A stretch of 64,000 bases of DNA from Methylomicrobium agile. Its GTDB lineage: Bacteria; Pseudomonadota; Gammaproteobacteria; Methylococcales; Methylomonadaceae. Numbering within the stretch: the first letter of the stretch is position 1; each line of letters begins with the position of its first letter. Under the pieces are notes generated by a model. That model was not told where the DNA came from, made no database searches, and worked only from the letters and a program-made list of their open reading frames with translations. The position numbers and the translations under genes were made by a program. The DNA lies in NCBI RefSeq assembly GCF_000733855.1, contig NZ_JPOJ01000001.1:496001-560000 (forward strand), written 5' to 3'. Below are positions 53,785 to 62,336 of the stretch, piece after piece.

Positions 53785-53918
53785 GGTCGGGCAACCGCTT
53801 TATCGTTGCCCGACGATCATGTGGCGATCCTGCTTCGGAATGTTGCGCGGGTCTGAAATCCTGTCACCTTTCAAGACATTGGAAATGTCGGGCACAAAAA
53901 GCGCGTGCCCGACTACGC
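53785..53918. repeat. Two further family D hairpins
   Basis: TAGGTCGGGCAACCGC...GTTGCCCGAC lies near 53785-53817 and GTCGGGCACAAAAAGCGCGTGCCCGAC near 53888-53918. They occupy the space between the SUKH gene and the IS200/IS605 remnant, where no gene is visible. Confidence 0.65.
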
Positions 53919-53972
53919 GGCTGGGGTCGGCATTTCTGGGCGCGGGGGTATTTTTGTGCCACGGTGGGAGAG

Positions 53973-54135
53973 ATGACCGAAGAGATGATCAAAGAATATC
54001 TAGAGCATCATTTTGAGTCGGATCCAGCTACCGAATTTAAAGTTGAACCGTAGACGCGTCGTTAAGCCGACGCGTATCCCGGACTTTCAGTCCGTAGCCC
54101 AAACCCACCGGCTTTTAGCCGGTGGTTGTTTAGTA
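53973..54135 (+). mobile_element. IS200/IS605-type remnant (transposase tail and right end)
   Basis: A 26-codon frame (MTEEMIKEYLEHHFES, ending EFKVEP) resembles the C-terminal tail of Y1 transposases. It is followed by small hairpins CGGACTTTCAGTCCG (54080-54094) and CCACCGGCTTTTAGCCGGTGG (54105-54125), the latter just before TTGTTTAG. This is the usual layout of the right end of IS200/IS605 elements. The rest of the transposase is missing. Confidence 0.6.
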
Positions 54136-54161
54136 TTTATCAAAGCAAGTTTGGTGCGCGA

Positions 54162-54238
54162 CTAGGGCGGATTCGCCGCTAGGCAATCCGCCGCGCTTTA
54201 AAGGCGGTTGGCGTTTTGCTATCGCGAAAACGCCCTAC
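54162..54238 (-). repeat. Inverted single copy of the 47-kb repeat palindrome
   Basis: Contains GGCGGATTCGCCGCTAGGCA and GCGTTTTGCTATCGCGAAAA with CGCCCTAC, the same blocks as the 119-base units at 47069-47544 but reversed and without the DnaA-box-like part. Confidence 0.8.
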
Positions 54239-54240
54239 AA

Positions 54241-54375
54241 CTAAAAGGTTTTAAAAACCTCGTAGGTCTGATTTTCGCCTGGCGGCATCCGCTCTGGCAA
54301 GTGTCGTTCCCACACAGGCTCGAAAACACGACAAAAATCGTCGATCAGGCAATGCAATTCGGTTAAACTGTTCAT
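54241..54375 (-). pseudogene. IS982-family transposase, N-terminal fragment
   Basis: From the ATG at 54373-54375 the minus strand reads MNSLTELHCLIDDFCRVFEP and VWERHLPERMPPG, the conserved beginning of IS982-type transposases, then leaves the family and stops at 54241 beside the inverted REP element. Only about 35 residues remain. Confidence 0.6.
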
Positions 54376-54510
54376 GAGCGCCTTCCGATCATGGTCAGAT
54401 TTGTTTATGGAAACAGAATCTTACGCGAAAAAAAGGGGGCGTTCGCCTAGCTTTTTATTATCCCGAACTCAGGTTGAAAAAGGAATCCGCGCTTAACCGA
54501 GACGATTGCC

Positions 54511-54822
54511 GTGAATGAGATCCCGCATTACCGCACGCTCAACGAGTTTTATCCATTCTACCTCAGCGAGCACGCCAACCGCGTCTCGCGCCGGCTGCAT
54601 TTCGCCGGTACCTCGATCGCCTTGGCGCTGCTGGTCGCCGCTTTCGCGGCGCCGGCGGTGTGGCTGGCGGCGGTTGTGCTGGTGCAAGGCTATGCCCTGG
54701 CCTGGACCGGACATTTTTTCTTCGAGCACAACCGGCCTGCCACCTTCAGGTATCCCTGGTTTAGCTTTCTGTGCGACTGGCGAATGTGGTGGGACATGTT
54801 GACCGGCAGGATTCCATTTTAA
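54511..54822 (+). CDS. Mpo1-like (DUF962) membrane protein
   Basis: A 103-residue protein starting at GTG 54511 (VNEIPHYRTLNEFYPFYLSE), since no ATG fits. It has YLSEHANRVSRRLHFAGTSI, two hydrophobic helices (about 34-52 and 54-72) and the conserved HFFFEHNRPATF followed by DWRMWWDMLTG. These features define the DUF962/Mpo1 family; yeast Mpo1 is an iron-dependent dioxygenase of 2-hydroxy fatty acids, and the His residues here are conserved. The bacterial role is not established. It stands alone. Confidence 0.85.
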   Translation: MNEIPHYRTLNEFYPFYLSEHANRVSRRLHFAGTSIALALLVAAFAAPAVWLAAVVLVQGYALAWTGHFFFEHNRPATFRYPWFSFLCDWRMWWDMLTGRIPF

Positions 54823-55051
54823 GAAAATCCGTCTTCCTGCCCGATCCGACAGCCCTCGGCGACCTCTTCGTCCGGAGGCAACACAGCCAGCGTAGAATGT
54901 TATAGATACCGCAGCGATGAAAAACACGTCTATCGATTACAAATCCAGGTAGAGATGGTCTGCAAAGGCGTATGACGAAGTTTTATTAGCTGCGGTATGT
55001 ATTATTGCGCCCTACAGCCTCCAATACTCCGAATGCTGACTCAATAAAAAC

Positions 55052-55786
55052 ATGTTGACCGATTTTTCTCTTTACCAGACTTTGTGCATTGCGCTGGTTT
55101 TCGTCTGGACCGGCTTCGTCCGGACAGGGCTGGGTTTCGGCGGCGCCGCGCTGGGCTTGCCGCTGATGCTGTTCATCCGCGATACGCCGCTGTTCTGGCT
55201 GCCTATCATCGGGGCGCATCTGCTGTTTTTTTCCGGCCTGACGCTGCTGAACCGCCTGCATAACGTCGACTGGCGCTATCTGCTGCGCTCTTCGCTTTAC
55301 ATCATTCCGCCCGCCATCGTCGGCGTTTTCGGGCTGGTCAACCTGCCGGTGTTATGGCTGAACATCTTCGTTTATTCGATTACCTTGTTTTACGGTTTCA
55401 TTTGGCTCTTCAACCGGGGCATCGAAAGCCGCCATCCCTGGGCGGACAGAGGGCTGCTCGTTTTGGGAGGCTATGTTGCAGGGATATCCCTGTCCGGGGC
55501 GCCGTTAATGGTGGCCGTTTTCATGAATAACGTCGGCAAACGCCAATTGCGCGACACGTTGTTCGTCTTATGGTTTATTCTGGTCGGCATCAAGATGACT
55601 ACGTTTGTGGCCCTGTCCGTGGATCTGCATTTGACCGAAGCGCTGACGCTGCTGCCGGTAGCCGCCATCGGGCATCTGCTGGGCCTCAAAGCGCATGACG
55701 CGATCATGCGCAACGACAGGCTTTTCAAGCGGTGGATCGGCGGCGGCCTGATCGCGGTCAGCGTTCTTGGGTTAGGGCATTTGTAG
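55052..55786 (+). CDS. TauE/SafE-family sulfite/anion exporter
   Basis: A 244-residue integral membrane protein with about seven or eight hydrophobic helices, GFVRTGLGFGGAALGLPLML near the N-terminus and a second similar half with GGYVAGISLSGAPLMVAVFM. This inverted-repeat layout is characteristic of TauE/SafE transporters, thought to export sulfite, sulfoacetate or related organosulfur anions. No sulfonate genes are nearby, so the substrate is open. The preceding 230 bases show no other gene. Confidence 0.88.
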   Translation: MLTDFSLYQTLCIALVFVWTGFVRTGLGFGGAALGLPLMLFIRDTPLFWLPIIGAHLLFFSGLTLLNRLHNVDWRYLLRSSLYIIPPAIVGVFGLVNLPVLWLNIFVYSITLFYGFIWLFNRGIESRHPWADRGLLVLGGYVAGISLSGAPLMVAVFMNNVGKRQLRDTLFVLWFILVGIKMTTFVALSVDLHLTEALTLLPVAAIGHLLGLKAHDAIMRNDRLFKRWIGGGLIAVSVLGLGHL

Positions 55787-56116
55787 TGCATGAAAGTCCG
55801 GAGCGCCACTCCATCGGGAATACAAGAAAAATACCCGCCTGTTGAGGTTCTTTGAACCAAGCTTAGTTCGTTCTACACTTCGACCTTAAAACCTGAAGAA
55901 TATGAAATCCAAATCAACCCAGTCTTCTATTCCGATAAAACTACTTTTGCGGTCGATATCGGCTTTTGGAATGACGTGGATGCAATCGGCCATTACCTGT
56001 CTTTCAAAAATTTACATGGATGGCATTTATGTAAAATGAAAGCGGACAATCAGGGTGACAGGCCGCTTCTCCATCGCCTGCCAAGTTATAAAGCATGTGC
56101 ATCTGATGCCGCCCGT
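55787..56116. other. Intergenic region between convergent genes
   Basis: About 330 bases lie between the TauE gene (plus) and the beta-helix protein gene (minus). I find no convincing gene, repeat or strong terminator; a 120-codon plus-strand frame here overlaps the 3' end of the minus-strand gene and has no family resemblance. Confidence 0.4.
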
Positions 56117-57751
56117 CTACCTGAAGCTGAACAAAGCGACATGTTCGGTGTTGTCGATGAGTTTCATGATGAATTTCCGGCAAGTGCCTGCCCACGCCCT
56201 TTTAGTCTTCCATACATAAATGTAGGCATTCGTGATCGGGTTGTAGCGCAGGCCGTTTTTACCTTGGGTCATCGTTTTCTCGAGGTCACCCAGGGGGGCG
56301 CCGCTCTCACAGGCAACTGGCTGCGATTTAGGGTATAGCGCGGAAACGATGTTCAACCCGTAATCGCCGCCAAGGCTTAATTTGATCGGGACCGCTCTCC
56401 CTGCCTTGACGGTATTCGCCATAGGCGGGTTGACCAGCGGGGGAATGAAGCCGGAGAAAGGATAAGGAGGGACAAACTCATAGGCGCCGATGTCGCAGAC
56501 CGCAGTGCCATCGCCATCCCCGTCCACCGGGCGAAACTGATTGCGCTGATCTAAATTATTGACCGGGGCAGCGGCGCAGATCGTGTTATCCGCCTGATCG
56601 ATGGCGAGGCTGCCGGCCGATAGGGCATGGGTCTGGGTAGGGCCGCCGTTGTCGGCCAGTGGTCCGAGATCCGGACTGCCAATAATGAAATGCGCCGGAT
56701 CAGAACTCGCGTCGCAGGAACCGTCTCCTATCAGACTAACACCGGATATATTTAGAGTACCAGCGTTTTCGCAATCAACACGATCGTTGTTAGCAACGAT
56801 CGTATTGGCCAGGTTGAGAGTGCCCGAGAAGTTTCTGATGCCACCGACATATGGCCCTCCCAAGTTGAAGGATAAGGTGCTATGAATAACGGTGAGGGTG
56901 CCAAAGTTTGAGATGCCGGCGCCGTCGGCCGCGCGGTTGCCGGAGAAGGTGCTGTTTCCGATGGTGAAGGTATCGTTATTGGCGACCCCGCCGCCCGTGC
57001 TGTCAGTACTATTGCCGGAGAAGGTGCTGCCGGTAACGGTGGCGGTGCCGGCAATGTTGCGGATGCCGCCGCCACTGAAGATTGAGTCGTTGCCGGAGAA
57101 GGTGCTGTTGCTGACAGTGAGGGTGCCCTCGTTGGCGATGCCGCCACCAACTGCCGCGAAGTTGTCGGAGAAGGTGCTGTTGCTGACGGTGAGGATACCC
57201 GCGTTATAAATGCCAGCGCCTATGCTCGGGCTTGAAGGGCCATGGCCATTGCCGGTGAAGGTGCTGTTGCTGACGGTGAGGGTGCCGTAATTGAGGATGC
57301 CGTCACCGCCCACATAGTCGTTGGAGGAGAAGCTAAAGCCTTTGGTAATGGTAAGTCTTTTGAGGTGGAGCTGGGCCCCGCCGTTCACACGCATCACCCG
57401 TACGGTACCGCCGCCGCTGACGATGATGTTCCGCCCGTCTCCGTTGAGAATAATCGAGGATCCGGTAGTAATATCAAGAGTGCTGGCCAGCATGATCGTG
57501 CCGCTGACTCTGAAGGTGATAGTATCGACCTCGGAGCCGGCCGCGCAATCACCGAGAGTGGTGTCGATGTCCTCATTGGCGTTGGCAATCGCCTCGCGTA
57601 GCGTGCAAAGACCGTCCGCAGCCTTGAGGGTGTCGCTTAACGTATTGACCCTAAGCTTAGCGGCCCAGGCGGGACATCCGTTCAGCGCGGTCAGCAGCAG
57701 GATGCTGTTGAGCAGGTAGAGAGTAGCCGGGGTAGATGCTTCCGTATTCAT
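56117..57751 (-). CDS. CSLREA/beta-helix surface protein
   Basis: A 544-residue exported protein. A signal peptide (about 1-30, ending CPAWAA) is followed by the CSLREA-type motif (VNTLSDTLKAADGLCTLREAI), then about ten repeats around NYGTLTVSNSTFSGN and similar (about 140-330), forming a right-handed parallel beta helix. A DxLG-type block (GPLADNGGPTQTHALSAGSLAID, about 365-390) and QRNQFRPVDGDGDGTAVCDIGAYEF belong to the choice-of-anchor Q group. The C-terminal 110 residues (GRAVPIKLSLGGDYGLNIVS to HVALFSFR) look like a PxKF-type domain. Such proteins are secreted or surface-bound; the ligand is unknown. It is read alone. Confidence 0.82.
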   Translation of the reverse strand: MNTEASTPATLYLLNSILLLTALNGCPAWAAKLRVNTLSDTLKAADGLCTLREAIANANEDIDTTLGDCAAGSEVDTITFRVSGTIMLASTLDITTGSSIILNGDGRNIIVSGGGTVRVMRVNGGAQLHLKRLTITKGFSFSSNDYVGGDGILNYGTLTVSNSTFTGNGHGPSSPSIGAGIYNAGILTVSNSTFSDNFAAVGGGIANEGTLTVSNSTFSGNDSIFSGGGIRNIAGTATVTGSTFSGNSTDSTGGGVANNDTFTIGNSTFSGNRAADGAGISNFGTLTVIHSTLSFNLGGPYVGGIRNFSGTLNLANTIVANNDRVDCENAGTLNISGVSLIGDGSCDASSDPAHFIIGSPDLGPLADNGGPTQTHALSAGSLAIDQADNTICAAAPVNNLDQRNQFRPVDGDGDGTAVCDIGAYEFVPPYPFSGFIPPLVNPPMANTVKAGRAVPIKLSLGGDYGLNIVSALYPKSQPVACESGAPLGDLEKTMTQGKNGLRYNPITNAYIYVWKTKRAWAGTCRKFIMKLIDNTEHVALFSFR

Positions 57752-58098
57752 AATTTCCCTCCGTTCAATTTAAAGATCTAGGAGAATTTGTTTTCCTCTT
57801 TTTCCTAGTCGATGATGCCCTTTTTAGAGCCGTCCAACAACGGCGCTTTAGTCATCGCCATTACACTCCGGACCTTTCCATTTATCCAGGCCGACAGCCT
57901 TACAGGCCAGAATACTACAGAGACTTCGGGTCTGTTGCGGCACAGCCGAACCGATCCCTCACCGCGATCCACGATCAGAAAAACGCTTCGAGACGGTTTC
58001 TTCGTAATGGCAAAACTCGACTTGTCAAACCGGCGTCTCCTTTCGCCGGCTCGTCCCTTCTTCCGCAAAAACCGGACAATAAAGGCCAAAGCAGGGCA
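57752..58098. other. Intergenic region without a supported gene
   Basis: Frames of about 95 codons exist on both strands, but they are basic, low in hydrophobic residues and without a ribosome binding site or family resemblance. The part next to 57751 should contain the promoter and leader of the beta-helix gene; GGAGGG lies at 57757-57762 on that strand as its ribosome binding site. Confidence 0.4.
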
Positions 58099-58503
58099 TT
58101 ATTCCAATATCCCGGTCTGCCTTTCGCACTGCCAGTCCGCACTGTTGAAATCGACTTGTTCGACCGCTTTTTTATCCATGCACAGCCAATACGCGGCCGG
58201 TTTCAGCTCTTCCTGGCACGCCGTCGACAGCGGCGTGATCTCGGTTTTCTCGTTGCCTTTGACTTTCTCCTGTTCGTCGAAGCGCCGAGTCGCGCGCAAA
58301 CAGATGGCGTATGCCTCGCCTTGCGAGCCGGCGGAACCGGTAGCCTTTCCTTCCGAAGCGGAAGGAGAATCGGAGCCGGCAGGCACCGTTTCAGGAGAAG
58401 GCTCCAGCACGTTCCGCGGACGTTCAACCCCGCTAGGCGCCTGGGCCGCGCCGACCGCGGGCAGGATCACGATCAGAATAAATCCCGCTATCAAATTACG
58501 CAT
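58099..58503 (-). CDS. Exported hypothetical protein (134 aa)
   Basis: A signal peptide (MRNLIAGFILIVILPAVGAA) is followed by a Pro/Ser/Glu-rich linker (about 22-60) and a compact C-terminal domain (about 62-134) with four Cys: YAICLRATRRF, ITPLSTACQEELKP, YWLCMDKKAVEQ and DWQCERQTG. The even number and spacing suggest two disulfides in the periplasm. GGAGGAG lies upstream of the ATG. I do not recognise a family. It has no obvious operon partner. Confidence 0.7.
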   Translation of the reverse strand: MRNLIAGFILIVILPAVGAAQAPSGVERPRNVLEPSPETVPAGSDSPSASEGKATGSAGSQGEAYAICLRATRRFDEQEKVKGNEKTEITPLSTACQEELKPAAYWLCMDKKAVEQVDFNSADWQCERQTGILE

Positions 58504-58768
58504 GTTGGAACTCCTCCGGAAACGGGTATCAAGGGAAATGAGCGCGTGACACGATCATCCGATGCCGTCTATATAAGCCCTTCCGCTGCAAAAGGTCGGT
58601 GCGCTCCCGCACGTACGGCGCGGCGGCCGGGGATGGGTCCGCCAAGGCATTGCGCATTGCGGCGAACGGTAGTAAGTTAGAAATTAGAGGAGCTCTTTTT
58701 CGGTAAATCTGGTAAATTTCCCGCTCCGTTCATCCGCACAACCCGCGTTACTTTTGTGGAAAGTCATC

Positions 58769-59290
58769 ATGCAAGCATTAACAAAACCATTACAGCACAA
58801 TCTGGCCTTGTTCCTTTTCAGCAGCCTGCTTGCCGCGATGCCGGCAATGGCGGCATCCGATCTCGAAGCGCAAGAAGGCTTCGCCAGGGCACGGTCGAAA
58901 AGCCTTCATCCGGGAATGGATCACTCGGCACATCAGAACCCTGCCGACAAGAGCCAGGAGTTTCACGGCGTTTTTTACGGCTATCTTCCCTGCAGCGATT
59001 GCGACGGGGTCAAAACGACGCTGTCCTTACAGCAGAAGAACAACTATCTGATCGTAATTCAGCCGGCTAAACAATCCTCACGGGAGTATTTTGAAAGAGG
59101 CAAATATGACTGGAATGAAGAAACCCGCACCGTGGTTTTGACGCCGACCAAGGGAGGAACGAAAACGCGCCGCTACCACATCGAAGACGAAGGCACGCTG
59201 ATCCAGCTCAACGAAGATGGGATCAAGATGGAGGATTACGAGCTGCAAAGAAGCGATACGTACAAGTCGCGGGAAGTGCATATCCACTAA
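58769..59290 (+). CDS. NlpE-like periplasmic copper-response protein, N-terminal domain only
   Basis: A 173-residue exported protein. The signal peptide ends near AMAAS. A short His/Met-rich stretch (HPGMDHSAHQ) precedes the NlpE N-terminal barrel (FHGVFYGYLPCSDCDGVKTTLSL) with the conserved CxxC. The end has YHIEDEGTLIQLNEDG. Escherichia coli NlpE signals surface and copper stress to Cpx; here the lipobox and the C-terminal OB domain are absent, so this is a soluble single-domain relative. I start at ATG 58769; the frame is open five codons earlier only with a TTG. Role in metal sensing or binding is inferred from the CxxC and His cluster. Confidence 0.78.
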   Translation: MQALTKPLQHNLALFLFSSLLAAMPAMAASDLEAQEGFARARSKSLHPGMDHSAHQNPADKSQEFHGVFYGYLPCSDCDGVKTTLSLQQKNNYLIVIQPAKQSSREYFERGKYDWNEETRTVVLTPTKGGTKTRRYHIEDEGTLIQLNEDGIKMEDYELQRSDTYKSREVHIH

Positions 59291-59313
59291 CCTAAGCGGC
59301 CCGAATGCCAGTT

Positions 59314-59369
59314 GTAGGGTACGCTGTGCGTACTATTGGGGATGAAAAGGTACGCACAGCGTACCCTAC
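59314..59369. repeat. REP-like palindrome (family A, copy 4)
   Basis: GTAGGGTACGCTGTGCGTAC and GGTACGCACAGCGTACCCTAC form inverted arms 24 bases after the NlpE-like gene. Confidence 0.85.
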
Positions 59370-59526
59370 GGCGGTTTGTGCCTTTTAGGATTTAACCCAA
59401 GCTGGCAAAGGGGGTATCACGGTAAGCCCTCGGCAAGGGAACGAGAGGGGAAGTTATTATCGACCAAATCCTAAGCGGCCCAAACGCCAGGGAAGGCATA
59501 TCGCGTCCTGCCGATCCGCCCGAGGT

Positions 59527-59563
59527 AAACCGCCTTTCGGCCATCGCCTGGGCGGTTTTTTAC
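59527..59563 (+). terminator. Hairpin with T run
   Basis: AACCGCC and GGCGGTT pair across a loop and are followed by a run of T, giving a terminator form for plus-strand transcripts coming from the NlpE-like gene. On the other strand it lies after the stop of the membrane protein gene and could act for it too. Confidence 0.5.
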
Positions 59564-59586
59564 TTACCGAAACAGGAAAATATCGA

Positions 59587-60108
59587 TCAGCTTTTGCCGC
59601 CCTTCCGGCTATTCCGCTCGACGCAGCAGTCCAGCGCAAACCGCAGCAGCAATAACGTGACCGCTATCGGAAAGACCAGGTAATGGTCCAACAATTCCAG
59701 GCTCCCGAGCGTTCCCAACATGATCGCCCAGGGCTGCAGGGCTTTGTGCCCGACAAGCCGGCGCATGTAGCCGACGGTTTCATTATCGAGGCGCTCGCAG
59801 GGGCCGATAAAGGCGAGCGAGATAAACGCCGTCATCGCCGCGAAATAGACCGGAAAGAAAAAGAACATCGGCGAATCGTCCTGGAATTGGGTTTTCCAGT
59901 AGGCGAACCAGGCCAGCAAGACACTCGATGCAAACAGGTCGTACCAGACCGTAAAATGCCTCTTCCTGAACAGCATGCCGGAGACCGCCAGCAAGGCGCC
60001 GCCGATGCCGAGATAGAGTGCCAACGGCGATACCAGCTGGCTGAGCAGCGGATTGGAAGTCTGGACGAAATAGCCGAGAGCAAGGCTGAGCAGAATGAAA
60101 ACAAACAT
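59587..60108 (-). CDS. Membrane protein of unknown function (173 aa)
   Basis: Predicted to have about five hydrophobic segments: FVFILLSLALGYFV, ALYLGIGGALLAVSGMLF, LFASSVLLAWFAYW, FPVYFAAMTAFISLAF and FPIAVTLLLLRFAL. A cytoplasmic loop holds RLDNETVGYMRRLVGHKALQ, and the tail is short and basic with a Cys pair (DCCVER). I do not recognise a family. It is transcribed away from the DnaA-box region and opposite to the NlpE-like gene. Confidence 0.6.
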   Translation of the reverse strand: MFVFILLSLALGYFVQTSNPLLSQLVSPLALYLGIGGALLAVSGMLFRKRHFTVWYDLFASSVLLAWFAYWKTQFQDDSPMFFFFPVYFAAMTAFISLAFIGPCERLDNETVGYMRRLVGHKALQPWAIMLGTLGSLELLDHYLVFPIAVTLLLLRFALDCCVERNSRKGGKS

Positions 60109-60239
60109 GCATCTTTCCGTTAGAGGTGTTTCAAGAGGGTTCCCATCGAATTTAACGGGTGTCGCGCTTCATGTTATGCACATTGCTCCGAATGTCCGGA
60201 ACGCGGAAATTTTCGCAGCCCAAACTCTGGCAAAACCCG

Positions 60240-60384
60240 ATCAATCCTAATAAATTATTGATATCAAATAACTATTCTGTTTCGTATAAAATTTTTACAA
60301 TTTAACCGCAAGGCAGGCGCTATCGGGTCCCCAAGCGGTTATCGAGAGTCTTTCCACAAAGTTATCCACAGAAATTGTGGATAA
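60240..60384. promoter_or_regulatory. AT-rich stretch followed by a DnaA-box cluster
   Basis: An AT-rich block (about 60240-60305, for example TAATAAATTATTGATATCAA) is followed by CTTTCCACA (60350-60358, one mismatch to the DnaA consensus). Next come TTATCCACA (60362-60370, perfect) and TGTGGATAA (60376-60384, a perfect box on the other strand). The arrangement of facing boxes beside AT-rich DNA is that of a DnaA-controlled site. It lies between the moeA end and the membrane protein start, so it could also regulate the latter. Confidence 0.5.
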
Positions 60385-60417
60385 GACGATCCAGACTTCC
60401 GCCGCGTCTTTTCGATT

Positions 60418-61656
60418 TCATAACGATACCCCGAAAGGTTCCACCCAGACGGCTTCGTTTGCCCGAACGCCGCCGCAATCGGCCGGTAGAACGATGTAAC
60501 AGTTACTCCGCGCCATCGCGCCCAAGAGGTGCGATTCCTGGTCGCCTCCTGCGGCAACGAAGAATTCGCCCTGCGCATTTTGGGTCAGAACGCCGCGTTG
60601 AAATTCGAGGCGGCCGGGCTCTTTTTTGAGAGGAACCGTACAGATGGCCCGGATGCGCAGCGGATGGGCGGACCCCTGCCCCGCCAGCCGCTTCAGCGCC
60701 GGCTCGACCATCTGCCGAAACGTAACGGCCACCGCCACCGGATTGCCGGGCAGGCCGAAGAAAAACGCCTTGCCGATTTTGCCGAAAGCCAGAGGCTTTC
60801 CGGGCTTCATCGCAATCTTCCAGAGATGAATTTCGCCGAGCCGTCCGAGAACCTCGGCGATGAAATCGGCCTCGCCGACCGAGGCGCCGCCGGTCGTAAT
60901 GATCACGTCGTGATCCGGGGCCGCCCGGCTCAGCGCGGCCTCCAACTGCGCGCGGTTATCGCCGATCACCCCCAGATCGGCGGCACGGTAACAGGGATCG
61001 GTCAACAAACCGCCGAGCAGGTAGCGATTGCTGTCGTAGATCCCGCCGGCCGACAAGGCCTGGCCGATCCCGGTCAGCTCATCCCCGGTCGAAAAAAAAG
61101 CGATATTGACCGGCCTTTTAACCGCCATGTCATAAACGCCTGCCGAGGCCAGCAAGCCAAGGTCGGCCGCGGTCAGCCTTTTGCCCTCCCCGCACAGCAG
61201 ATCGCCCTGCCGAAGATCTTCGCCGATTTCGCGCACGAAGCGGCGCAATTCCACATCGGCCGGCAGCACGATCGCGTCGCCGTCTGCCGCCGCGAACTCC
61301 TGCATGACGACCGAATCAGCCTGATCCGGCACAACCGCGCCGGTGAAAATCCGGATGCATTCGCCCCGGTTCAGCCGGCCTTGAAAAGGCTTCCCGGCCC
61401 AGGAAGCACCGGCCACCCGCAGACGGACCGGTCGCAGGCCGTCGAGATCGGCGCTGCGGAAGGCATAGCCGTCGACTGCCGCGTTCCGGTAATGCGGAAT
61501 AGGGAGCGGCGCGCGCACCGGTTCGGCCGCCACCCGGCCCAGCGCCTGTTTCAGCGTCGCTCTTTCCGCGCCGGAAACCGGCTGTACCGCGGACACGATC
61601 CTGTCCAGCGCGGCCTCGGCGGACAGCATCGGTTCGAGGCTGCACGGATCGGCCAT
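60418..61656 (-). CDS. moeA: MoeA, molybdopterin molybdenumtransferase
   Basis: A 412-residue enzyme. Characteristic segments are PIPHYRNAAVDGYAF (substrate loop), IFTGAVVPDQADSVVMQEF, FFSTGDELTG, GGIYDSNRYLL, TTGGASVGEADF, MKPGKPLAFGKI and GLPGNPVAVAVTF. MoeA inserts molybdate into adenylated molybdopterin. Its ATG shares one base with the mobB stop, so both are co-translated as a molybdenum-cofactor pair. Length is normal and all key motifs are present. Confidence 0.95.
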   Translation of the reverse strand: MADPCSLEPMLSAEAALDRIVSAVQPVSGAERATLKQALGRVAAEPVRAPLPIPHYRNAAVDGYAFRSADLDGLRPVRLRVAGASWAGKPFQGRLNRGECIRIFTGAVVPDQADSVVMQEFAAADGDAIVLPADVELRRFVREIGEDLRQGDLLCGEGKRLTAADLGLLASAGVYDMAVKRPVNIAFFSTGDELTGIGQALSAGGIYDSNRYLLGGLLTDPCYRAADLGVIGDNRAQLEAALSRAAPDHDVIITTGGASVGEADFIAEVLGRLGEIHLWKIAMKPGKPLAFGKIGKAFFFGLPGNPVAVAVTFRQMVEPALKRLAGQGSAHPLRIRAICTVPLKKEPGRLEFQRGVLTQNAQGEFFVAAGGDQESHLLGAMARSNCYIVLPADCGGVRANEAVWVEPFGVSL

Positions 61657-62180
61657 TATCTGAATTCCCGGTAGTGGTCCAGAAGGTAGCGCGCGATCAG
61701 GTCGGGCCGGTTCAGGTCCAGCCTGACCAGCCGGTCCGGCGCCTCGACCGGCGCGTCGCTCGCAATCGCGATGATGTCCGGATCCTGTGGAAACAAGAGC
61801 GGCCTTTGCAGCGACGGCCGGTGCAGTTCGATTTTGGGGAATTTTTCAGCCTTGAAGCCCTCGACCAGGATCAGGTCCAGGCCCGACTGGTCCAACACCT
61901 TGAGCTGCTCACCCAGGCTCGGCTCGCCGGGCGTTTCGAACTCGTTGATGATCGCATAGCGGTATCGGGAAACCAGCATGACCGGAGAGGCGCCGGCCAT
62001 GCGCAGCCGGTAACTGTCCTTGCCGGGATGGTCGATATCGAAGCTGTGATGGCTGTGCTTGATCAAACCGACCCGGAGGCCCTGCTGTTTCAGCAGCGGA
62101 ATCAGTTGCGTCAGGAGCGTGGTCTTGCCGGTGCCGCTGGCGGCGGCAAAACCGAGGATCGGCTTTCGTGCATTCTGCAT
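61656..62180 (-). CDS. mobB: MobB, molybdopterin-guanine dinucleotide biosynthesis GTPase
   Basis: A 174-residue P-loop protein with GFAAASGTGKTT (about 10-21), KHSHHSFDIDHPGKDSYRLR, and LVEGFKAEKFPKIEL, all typical for MobB. It assists MobA in making the guanine dinucleotide form of the molybdenum cofactor. The operon mobB-moeA is read leftward; a divergent DnaJ-domain gene begins 157 bases to the right. mobA is not in the window. Confidence 0.93.
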   Translation of the reverse strand: MQNARKPILGFAAASGTGKTTLLTQLIPLLKQQGLRVGLIKHSHHSFDIDHPGKDSYRLRMAGASPVMLVSRYRYAIINEFETPGEPSLGEQLKVLDQSGLDLILVEGFKAEKFPKIELHRPSLQRPLLFPQDPDIIAIASDAPVEAPDRLVRLDLNRPDLIARYLLDHYREFR

Positions 62181-62336
62181 GGGGATTGAATCATTGAATT
62201 AGAATCGATAATCGCGATATTCTAAGGCATTATTAAGCCCGGCACTACGATAACGGCGGCACGGCCGTTATTCTCTCCCGCCGTCCCGCGCCGTTGAGAT
62301 TTTAAGGCAGAACCCGAGTTTTCCCCGGAGCCGACA

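Noticed and set aside
57805-58089. A 94-codon minus-strand gene upstream of the beta-helix protein
   Set aside because: Basic, low-complexity composition; an opposing frame of similar quality exists on the other strand, so neither is supported.
60240-60384. Chromosomal replication origin
   Set aside because: DnaA boxes and AT-rich DNA are present, but only three boxes are found and no dnaA, dnaN, gidA or similar origin neighbour lies near; kept as a regulatory-site finding only.
60529-61674. A 381-codon plus-strand frame opposite moeA
   Set aside because: Antisense shadow; moeA has all family motifs and is coupled to mobB.
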